From contig VXZF01000181.1 in assembly GCA_009845645.1 (NCBI GenBank), positions 1 through 6,464 on the forward strand: a stretch of 6,464 nt of DNA. Direction: 5' to 3'. Below, one piece after another: positions 1-5,274 of the stretch (position 1 is its first letter; each line of letters starts with the position of its first letter). A model generated the notes under the pieces. That model saw nothing but the letters and a program-made list of their open reading frames with translations, made no database searches and was not told where the DNA came from. Origin of the DNA: Gemmatimonadota bacterium (lineage in GTDB: Bacteria > Latescibacterota > UBA2968 > UBA8231). The translations under genes were made by a program, and so were the position numbers.

Positions 1-831
1 ACGGGCGGCGATGGTGCCGAGGCCGATAGTAATAACCAACCGCTTGCGCGCCACCTCCATGCCGCCTAAATCGGCGGCCGCAGCCGCTTGCGTCTCGTAG
101 TTGACCTCAGTCAGCCGCGTCGTCGAGAAGTGGTCTGAACCGCGCACGTTGAAGCCAATGTGCCCGTCCGGGCCAATGCCGCCCAAAAAGAAGCCAATGC
201 CGCCAAGGGCGCGGATCCGCTCCTCGTATTCCAAGCACCACTGATCGATCCTTTGCAGCGCGTCTTGCTGCACTTGCTCCAACAGGGTGCGCGCGGGCCG
301 GTGGCGCAGCGACAAGTCAACCGCGCCATCGGGCCACACCTCGGCGAGGGTCTGGCCGGGCCGCAAGCCAATCTCCGCACAATTGATCAGCAGCGCTTTG
401 GCCGGGTCGAGCCCAAAGCCGCCGATGTAGAAGCGGTTTACATAGCTGTAGAAACTGTTGTCCTGCTGGGGGTCTATTGGATAGAACTCGTCGATCTGCA
501 CGAAGTGCAAGCCACGCAGGTCCGGCTTGCTCGCCGGATCAACGCCGGCCTCTGCGAGCGTGCATTGGATCTCTGCTTCGTCCCAATGCCGCGTCAACTG
601 CTGGACCCAACGGATGAAGTACTGCGGAGTCTTGCCCGTCGGCAGCGAGATCACGCCTTCGGGATGCTCCTGCACCCATTCGATGAAGCGCATCGCCGCT
701 AACTTGCCCAGTCCTGGGAAGTTGTCCACCACAATGGTTTTGATCTTTTCAGTCGGCGGATAGAGCGCGTCAAAGGGTGAGGCGGCTACGGCGCGGCATT
801 CTACAGGGGTAAGGTCTTCGGTATGTGCCAT
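1..831 (-). CDS. NagB-like glucosamine-6-phosphate deaminase/isomerase family protein (3' end beyond window)
   Basis: The first 277 residues are present and the frame is open to the left edge. NagB enzymes convert glucosamine-6-phosphate to fructose-6-phosphate plus ammonia in the cytoplasm. Visible family motifs are the phosphate-binding loop SLPTGKTPQ (residues 62-70), IDEFYPID (113-120, D114 matching catalytic D72 of E. coli NagB), NSFYSYVNRFY (125-135) and GGIGPDGHIGFN (217-228, D222 and H224 matching D141 and H143). The position matching E148, normally FNEP, is V229 here (FNVR). The protein has about 40 more residues before the phosphate loop than E. coli NagB and longer inter-motif segments, so it is a divergent subfamily. 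It might continue into a second domain (some NagB homologues are fused to a PIG-L/LmbE domain), which cannot be seen. The ATG at 831 is the only reasonable start: an in-frame TAG lies 13 codons upstream. There is no Shine-Dalgarno sequence. The gene lies 47 bases after the symporter gene and is probably co-transcribed. The family is confident; the exact substrate is not. Confidence 0.85.
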   Translation of the reverse strand, partial: MAHTEDLTPVECRAVAASPFDALYPPTEKIKTIVVDNFPGLGKLAAMRFIEWVQEHPEGVISLPTGKTPQYFIRWVQQLTRHWDEAEIQCTLAEAGVDPASKPDLRGLHFVQIDEFYPIDPQQDNSFYSYVNRFYIGGFGLDPAKALLINCAEIGLRPGQTLAEVWPDGAVDLSLRHRPARTLLEQVQQDALQRIDQWCLEYEERIRALGGIGFFLGGIGPDGHIGFNVRGSDHFSTTRLTEVNYETQAAAAADLGGMEVARKRLVITIGLGTIAAR

Positions 832-832
832 G

Positions 833-856
833 ATGGGGAGTGAGGAATGGGGAGTG
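833..856. repeat. Short tandem repeat, two copies of a 10-mer
   Basis: ATGGGGAGTG occurs at 833-842 and again at 847-856, a 14-base period with AGGA between the copies. The repeat fills most of the 47-base gap between the symporter stop and the NagB-like start. On the transcribed strand it reads as pyrimidine-rich CACTCCCCAT units directly before the ATG, which explains the missing ribosome binding site. Similar CACTCCCC-type runs are scattered in some environmental bacterial genomes; that comparison is from memory. Confidence 0.6.
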
Positions 857-878
857 GCAGTAGATAGAATCTAAAGTA

Positions 879-2588
879 CTACCACAATACCACAAAAAGT
901 AGGATGCTCGCCACCGCCAAATAAACCCCGATCCACACCCCCGGCCGCAAATACCAGCGCGGGCCGTCCGCGCCGACCGCAAAGGGGTACTCCGGTCGAA
1001 TGGGTGCTTCCGTCAGGGTCTTCTGCAACCAAGTGCCCTCCAGCACCGCGAGCCGCTGGCCCATGTGCTGCCGCAGCGCAGCCGGATCTTCGTGACGAAC
1101 GTAAATCAGCCCGCGCAATTCTTCGTCGCGCACCGGACCGCGCCGCCAGTCGATCACCTTTGAAGCGATGAGCATACTCAGCGCAGGCAGCACCAAGTTC
1201 CACAGATAGGTCCACCAAGTATTCTGGTACCACACCGGTAACGGCCACTCGTTGAAATCGGCCAAGATCGCCGACATCCCATAGCCAAGCCCCACCAGCA
1301 GACCGACGATTCCGGTCTCGCGGTGTACGCGCGTAAAGACCCCCATCAAAATGACCGTCATCAGCGGCACGGCAATAGCCCCGGCCAGCCGCAGGTAGAA
1401 CAGCAGCATCCCCTTCTCGCCCAAAAAGGGCACGTACACAAAGCCCAGCGCCAGAATGATCGGCACCGAGATCCGGCCCACCTTGGTGTAGTGCGCGTCC
1501 GTGCCGTTTTTGACGATAAAGCGCGCGTACACGTCGCGCACAAACAGCGAGGAAATGCCAATGCCGATGGAGTCGAAAGTCGAGTACCCAGCCGCCACCA
1601 GCCCAGCGACCACCAGCCCAACCAACCCAGCGGGCAGGTACGCTTCGATCATCAGCGGATAGGCCTGATCGACGATTTCCAAGCCGGGAAACTGCGCCCG
1701 CGCCATGGGCCCCAAGCTGACGTTGAAAAACAGGCAGATCGCCGTGGCGATGCTGGCCACCAGCGCGGCCATTTTGAAGTCCCACTCCGAGCGCGCACCG
1801 AGGAAGCGGATGGCCTCGTACTGGTTGATGACCGCGTACGTAGTCAATACCACCAAAAAGCCGAAGATTACGATGAAGGGAGGCACACCAGGCGGCGAAT
1901 AGCCACCAACGTGCAGCAGCGTATCCGACAGCCCTTCTTCCACGGCCTCCAGCCGCGCCGTCACTCCATCCCAGCCGCCCAATCCCGAATAGACAAATCC
2001 CCACAGCACAAAAGAGGCCACGATCATCGTCGCGCTTTGCAGCGCATCGGTCAGCACCCCAGCCCGCAAGCCACCGCGCACGATGTAGAGCACCGAACTG
2101 AGCGCCACGCCCATCACCACTAACCAGCAAGTCGTCTCCTCGATTCCGGCGATGATATTGAGCACCAGAAACATGGAAAAGAAGATGTTGCCCAGCACAT
2201 TGGTCCGCGACTGGACGTTGATCAAGACGGCTAGCAGGCGGGCTGCTGGCCCAAAGCGGAACTCCAGCCACTCGGCGTTGGTAAAAACCCCCGAGCGGTA
2301 CATCGGCACGATGACAAAAAAGCTGAGCACGGTCCACCCCACGGCAATCCCCAACCACCACTGCGCCAACTGCGACAGCCCGAGGTTGTAGGACCCGCCG
2401 ACAATGCCGACGTAATCGCCACTATCAACGGCCGTGCCAAACGCCGACAGCCCGATCACCCACCAAGGCATGGACTTGGCCGCGAGGTACCAATCGAAGC
2501 TCTCGCCCTTGTTGCGGAAGGCAATCAGGCTGTAGGCGACGATGCCGCCGTTGAGCACTACCACGACGGCCCAGTCTAAAGCAGTCAT
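879..2588 (-). CDS. Sodium:solute symporter (SSS/SLC5 family)
   Basis: This 569-residue inner-membrane protein belongs to the SSS family, which couples Na+ entry to uptake of sugars, sugar acids, amino acids or similar solutes. It has about 13-15 hydrophobic segments, starting at residues 5-23, then 42-64 (the broken first core helix, GLSAFGTAVDSGDYVG), 74-97, 130-147, 151-169, 182-203, 238-255, 272-293, 318-335, 372-388, 395-418, 425-444, 458-477 and a last one at 550-569. The stretch GYSTFDSIGIGISSLFVRDVY (334-354) is the family signature in the helix carrying the sodium-site Ser/Thr residues. A soluble, charged loop of about 70 residues (480-549) separates the last two helices. The ATG at 2588 lies 4 bases past the stop of the SMP-30 gene with no Shine-Dalgarno sequence, so translation is probably coupled. 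Between a secreted lactonase-like protein and a NagB-like enzyme, a sugar or sugar-derivative substrate is likely but not shown. Confidence 0.93.
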   Translation of the reverse strand: MTALDWAVVVVLNGGIVAYSLIAFRNKGESFDWYLAAKSMPWWVIGLSAFGTAVDSGDYVGIVGGSYNLGLSQLAQWWLGIAVGWTVLSFFVIVPMYRSGVFTNAEWLEFRFGPAARLLAVLINVQSRTNVLGNIFFSMFLVLNIIAGIEETTCWLVVMGVALSSVLYIVRGGLRAGVLTDALQSATMIVASFVLWGFVYSGLGGWDGVTARLEAVEEGLSDTLLHVGGYSPPGVPPFIVIFGFLVVLTTYAVINQYEAIRFLGARSEWDFKMAALVASIATAICLFFNVSLGPMARAQFPGLEIVDQAYPLMIEAYLPAGLVGLVVAGLVAAGYSTFDSIGIGISSLFVRDVYARFIVKNGTDAHYTKVGRISVPIILALGFVYVPFLGEKGMLLFYLRLAGAIAVPLMTVILMGVFTRVHRETGIVGLLVGLGYGMSAILADFNEWPLPVWYQNTWWTYLWNLVLPALSMLIASKVIDWRRGPVRDEELRGLIYVRHEDPAALRQHMGQRLAVLEGTWLQKTLTEAPIRPEYPFAVGADGPRWYLRPGVWIGVYLAVASILLFVVLW

Positions 2589-2595
2589 CGCATCA
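2585..2595 (-). promoter_or_regulatory. Stop/start junction for translational coupling
   Basis: On the transcribed strand the junction reads TGATGCGATGA. The SMP-30 stop TGA overlaps an ATG, which begins a two-codon frame (Met-Arg-stop) whose own TGA overlaps the symporter ATG. The preceding bases (CACCTACCAGCCCCG) contain no ribosome binding site. The arrangement fits re-initiation by ribosomes finishing the upstream gene. The sequence is directly visible; the coupling is inferred. Confidence 0.5.
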
Positions 2596-3630
2596 CGGGG
2601 CTGGTAGGTGGTATCCGTCCTTGCCGACTGTTATCTTGGCCAAGATGCCAGGATTTTCCGGCGGCGCGCCCCCGCCGTAGGTGACGTAGAGCGTCTTGCT
2701 CTCCTCGCCGCGGCCAAACGCCACATTGGTCGGGACCACGGGCGTGGGGATATAGCCCAGTTCCTCACCACTGGGCGCATACACCACAATGCCCGGGCGC
2801 GTCACGTCGCGCACTGCTACGTACAGGTTGCCCTCGACATCGACGACTAGGCCATCCGGCCCGTCTTCGGGATAGTAATCAACGAGCACCTCGCGGAAGG
2901 TGGCCGTGCCGTCGGGATGCAGGTCGTACGCCAACAGCGCCATCCGGCCCTTGTGCGCCGGCATGTCTAGCAATTGGAAGATCCCCGTATTGCCGTTGTC
3001 GTTGCTCACCACGTAGAGCGACTGCTGGTCCGGGGACACGCAGACGCCGTTGGGCTTGCCCGCGTCGGTAATGATCCGCTCAATGGTGCCGTCCAAGTCA
3101 ATGCGATAGACCGCCATCACCGGCTGGTCAATAGGTTCGTGCCCCAGGTAGCGCGGGTCGCTGAAGTAGATGCGGCCCTTTTCGTCGATGGAAATATCGT
3201 TGGGGGCGTTAAAGGGGCGGCCCTCGTACAGCCCGGCGATGATCTCGGTCTTGCCGGTTGTAAGGTCAGTGCGCGTCACGCGCCGCCCCCCAAAATCCGC
3301 TCCTTCAGCGGCAATCAGCCGACCCATCGCGTCGAACTTGAGGCCGTTGGACATGCCGCTGGGCGAGCGGAAGACCGCGGTCTGGCCGGTCTGGGGATCG
3401 TAGCGCCAGATGTGCCCGGCCTGCATCCCCGATTCCATGGAAAAGGTAATGTCGCTAAAGTAAACCGAGCCATCGAAGGCCACGGCCGGCCCCTCGGAAA
3501 AGAACGCGCCGTCGAAGAGCACTTCGAGCTTGGCACCCGGGGGTATAATCGACGGATCGCCCATCGGCTCTTGGGCGAAGGCCGTGCTGGCGACCAAGGC
3601 CAGCGCGATTGTGGCGAGACGTTGCATCAT
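2593..3630 (-). CDS. Exported SMP-30/gluconolactonase-like beta-propeller protein
   Basis: This 345-residue protein has a Sec signal peptide: MMQRLA, a hydrophobic core (residues 6-15) and an AFA|QE cleavage site after residue 19. It should act in the periplasm or outside the cell. Family members are six-bladed propellers that hydrolyse sugar-acid lactones such as gluconolactone, using a divalent metal. The recurring blade signatures are present: SEGPAVAFDGSVYFSD (45-60), SNGLKFDAMGRLIAAEG (94-110), NAPNDISIDEKGRIYFSD (141-158), KPNGVCVSPDQQSLYVVSND (192-211) and DGPDGLVVDVEGNLYVAV (256-273). By position, E46, N194 and D259 match the metal ligands of SMP-30 (E18, N154, D204) and N144 matches its N103, so the active site looks intact. 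The start at 3630 has a good Shine-Dalgarno sequence; the second ATG at 3627 is possible but spaced less well. The symporter gene follows after 4 bases, so the product may be imported. Substrate unknown; related propellers also act on other esters and lactones. Confidence 0.9.
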   Translation of the reverse strand: MMQRLATIALALVASTAFAQEPMGDPSIIPPGAKLEVLFDGAFFSEGPAVAFDGSVYFSDITFSMESGMQAGHIWRYDPQTGQTAVFRSPSGMSNGLKFDAMGRLIAAEGADFGGRRVTRTDLTTGKTEIIAGLYEGRPFNAPNDISIDEKGRIYFSDPRYLGHEPIDQPVMAVYRIDLDGTIERIITDAGKPNGVCVSPDQQSLYVVSNDNGNTGIFQLLDMPAHKGRMALLAYDLHPDGTATFREVLVDYYPEDGPDGLVVDVEGNLYVAVRDVTRPGIVVYAPSGEELGYIPTPVVPTNVAFGRGEESKTLYVTYGGGAPPENPGILAKITVGKDGYHLPAP

Positions 3631-3635
3631 GGTAT

Positions 3636-3643
3636 CTCTCCTT
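3636..3643 (-). promoter_or_regulatory. Ribosome binding site of the SMP-30-like gene
   Basis: AAGGAGAG on the transcribed strand, with GGAG ending 7 bases before the ATG at 3630. This favours the first of the two consecutive ATG codons. Confidence 0.75.
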
Positions 3644-3651
3644 GGATTTGG

Positions 3652-3682
3652 ATTATGTGAAAATGTAGGGGGCGGTTTGCAA
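3652..3682 (-). promoter_or_regulatory. Possible promoter for the SMP-30/symporter/NagB-like unit
   Basis: CATAAT at 3657-3652 on the minus strand matches the sigma-70 type -10 box at five of six bases and lies 21 bases before the ATG at 3630. The best -35 candidate, TTGCAA at 3682-3677, is weak, spaced 19 bases away, and sits in the centre of the palindrome. The placement after a likely terminator makes a promoter here reasonable, but the match alone is weak. Confidence 0.25.
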
Positions 3683-3695
3683 ACCGCCCCCTACA
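3660..3695 (-). terminator. Likely intrinsic terminator after the GlnE-like gene
   Basis: The palindrome at 3664-3695 can fold into a 14-bp GC-rich stem with a TGCA loop. On the minus strand it is followed directly by TTTT (3663-3660), then CACATAAT. The hairpin begins 36 bases past the GlnE-like stop. The T tract is short, so termination may be partial, which would let the unknown gene and half GlnE read through into the SMP-30 unit. The plus strand has no T tract after the stem. Confidence 0.5.
3664..3695. repeat. Perfect 32-bp palindrome of the GTAGGGG...CCCCTAC type
   Basis: The arm TGTAGGGGGCGGTTTG is followed by its exact reverse complement with no mismatch. Palindromes of the form TGTAGGGGCG...CGCCCCTACA are, from memory, scattered in intergenic regions of several phyla, including cyanobacteria and candidate phyla, in the manner of REP elements. 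Only one copy lies in this window, so being part of a dispersed family is inferred. Confidence 0.75.
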
Positions 3696-3731
3696 CCTAC
3701 CGATTCGGCGCAGATGCGTAACATCAGTTGG

Positions 3732-5255
3732 TCAAGAAAACACCGCATCGTACAGCCGCCGGACGCCTTGGCAATGCCCCTCCAAGACCACCTCTAGCGG
3801 CTCGTCCAGTTCCAGCAGTTCAGTTAGGATTTGGCGGTCCTCCTCCTCTTCGGGCACCGCGTACACCGGCTGAGCCTCCTGAATCTGCAGCAAGTTCTCT
3901 AGCTGCCGCAAAAAGCGGTAGGCCTCCTTTAGGGTCTGGGCGTCCGCTGGCACAAGCAATTCGGCCCGGCGCAAGCGCTCAATCGCCGTCAGGGTATTAT
4001 GGGCGCGGATTTGGGGATGGGTATGGCCGTTGAGTAGCTGCAAGCACTGGACGATGAATTCGATGTCGCGGATGCCCCCAGGCTGTAGCTTGATATTGTT
4101 GTCGCCGGCCCTACTCGCTATTTCGGCTTCGATGCGCTGCTTGACGCGGGCAATCTCTTGGCGCGGGTCGTCCGCGAAATGGCCCGGAAAGACAAAAGGG
4201 ACCAGCATCTGGCGAAAGCGCTGCCACACTTGAGTTGAACCAGCGGCGCGGCGGGCCTTAATCAGCATCTGGCGCTCCCACAACTCGCCCCGTTCCTCGT
4301 AGTAACTCAAGTAGCTGGCCAAGGGTCGCACTAAGGCTCCATCAATTCCGTCGGGCCGCAGCCGCATGTCAACGCGATAAAAAAATCCCTCCCCGGTCAT
4401 CTCGGTCAACAACTGGATAAGCCGTTCGCCCAAGCGCCGAAAAAACTGGCCGTTATCTACTGAATAGCCGCCGCGCGGAGCGCGCGTTTCGCCTTCTTCG
4501 TCGTAGATGAACAACAAATCGATATCCGAGCTGTAGTTGAGCTCTTGGCCGCCGTACTTGCCCAAGCCCACCACGCAAAACTTGGCCGGCCGGCCGCGCT
4601 CGTCCAGCGGCCGACCCCAGCGCAACAGCAACTCTTCCCAAGCCCACTTTAGGGCCTGATCTACGATCCCGTCGGCCAAGTCGGCCAGTTCGCGGCCGAC
4701 CTGCCGCACGTCTTTCATTCCCAGCACTTGGGCCGCGCCCAACCGCAGTAACTCGCGCCGCTGGAATCGGTACAAGTCCGCGAGGGGATCGTCACTATCC
4801 GTCTCTTCGATTAGGGCGCGGCGCAGGGTGGACAGAGCCAACGGCTGGCTCAGGTACGTCGTCTCGGCCAGCAGCCAATAAAGGTGCGCCGGGTCGCGCA
4901 TCAATGCATCAGTCAAAAAGCCGCTGTAGCTCAAAATCTGCGCCAATTGCTGCCCCAAGATGGGAGTGTCGTTGGTCCGGTGATGCAGCGTCGTAATCCC
5001 GCCCGCTCTCTGCAAGAACCGCTCCAACCGCCGCAGGGATTGGTCGGGCTGGACGGACTGGCTCACCGCCGCCAGCAGCGACACTGGGGGATCTAAGGCG
5101 TAAACTGGCCCCGCCAAATCGACCAATAGGTCCAGCCGTTGCAGGGCTTGATAGGGCTGGTCAAAGCCCAATTGAGCTAGGGTATGGCACGCTGGCCCGG
5201 TCGCTTCTTCATAGACCCGATGGGCTAGACGCATACTCTCTTGGAACGCAGGCAT
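3732..5255 (-). CDS. Half-length GlnE homologue, N-terminal (adenylyl-removing) half of glutamine synthetase adenylyltransferase
   Basis: The product is 507 residues. GlnE attaches AMP to glutamine synthetase, or removes it by phosphorolysis, in response to PII signalling. The E. coli enzyme is about 946 residues with an N-terminal deadenylylase and a C-terminal adenylyltransferase, each built on a nucleotidyltransferase fold. Only one is present here. The core LGKYGGQELNYSSDIDLLF (230-248) carries the metal-binding D244 and D246. It is followed by QFFRRLGERLIQLLTE (270-285), YRVDMRLRPDG (293-303), WERQMLIKAR (326-335), NNIKLQPGGIRDIEFIVQ (386-403) and a helical tail with FLRQLENLLQ (448-457). 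The phrases ELNxSSDIDL, NIKLxxGGIRxIEFIVQ and RRLENLLQ match the N-terminal half better than the C-terminal half. The frame ends cleanly in TGA, and 101 bases later another gene begins, so no second half follows. The ATG at 5255 is chosen because AGGAGG lies 6 bases upstream. Whether it removes AMP, adds it or acts on another target is open. Confidence 0.87.
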   Translation of the reverse strand: MPAFQESMRLAHRVYEEATGPACHTLAQLGFDQPYQALQRLDLLVDLAGPVYALDPPVSLLAAVSQSVQPDQSLRRLERFLQRAGGITTLHHRTNDTPILGQQLAQILSYSGFLTDALMRDPAHLYWLLAETTYLSQPLALSTLRRALIEETDSDDPLADLYRFQRRELLRLGAAQVLGMKDVRQVGRELADLADGIVDQALKWAWEELLLRWGRPLDERGRPAKFCVVGLGKYGGQELNYSSDIDLLFIYDEEGETRAPRGGYSVDNGQFFRRLGERLIQLLTEMTGEGFFYRVDMRLRPDGIDGALVRPLASYLSYYEERGELWERQMLIKARRAAGSTQVWQRFRQMLVPFVFPGHFADDPRQEIARVKQRIEAEIASRAGDNNIKLQPGGIRDIEFIVQCLQLLNGHTHPQIRAHNTLTAIERLRRAELLVPADAQTLKEAYRFLRQLENLLQIQEAQPVYAVPEEEEDRQILTELLELDEPLEVVLEGHCQGVRRLYDAVFS

Positions 5256-5261
5256 CAAGCG

Positions 5262-5269
5262 CCTCCTTT
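5262..5269 (-). promoter_or_regulatory. Ribosome binding site of the GlnE-like gene
   Basis: AAAGGAGG on the transcribed strand is a near-perfect Shine-Dalgarno sequence. GGAGG ends 6 bases before the ATG at 5255 but only 3 bases before an in-frame TTG at 5258. This decides for the ATG. The site lies in the 19-base gap after the upstream gene's stop. Confidence 0.85.
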
Positions 5270-5274
5270 AATGC

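Noticed and set aside
160..702. A 180-codon plus-strand frame opposite the NagB-like gene
   Set aside because: The minus-strand frame carries unmistakable NagB motifs over the same bases; the plus-strand product matches nothing I recognise.
1323..2123. A 266-codon plus-strand frame opposite the symporter
   Set aside because: The composition is dominated by His, Gln, Arg and Asp, as expected for the complement of a GC-rich membrane-protein gene; no recognisable domain.
871..2361. A 496-codon open frame on the minus strand in another frame of the symporter gene
   Set aside because: Its product is rich in Arg, Gly and Ala with no domain or hydrophobic pattern. It is a by-product of GC-rich codon use under the symporter, whose own frame has clear membrane helices and family motifs.
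2974..3660. A 228-codon plus-strand frame opposite the SMP-30-like gene
   Set aside because: It is a shadow of a gene with a signal peptide, ribosome binding site and intact propeller motifs.
3664..3695. Palindrome as part of a CRISPR array or a replication origin
   Set aside because: There is a single copy with no regularly spaced repeats, no DnaA-box cluster and no AT-rich unwinding region nearby.
3631..3731. A frameshifted remnant of the missing GlnE transferase half
   Set aside because: Only 101 bases separate the GlnE-like stop from the next gene, and they hold a palindrome and leader sequence with no GlnE motif.
5256..5258. TTG as the start of the GlnE-like gene
   Set aside because: It adds one residue but sits only 3 bases from GGAGG; the ATG at 5255 has normal 6-base spacing.
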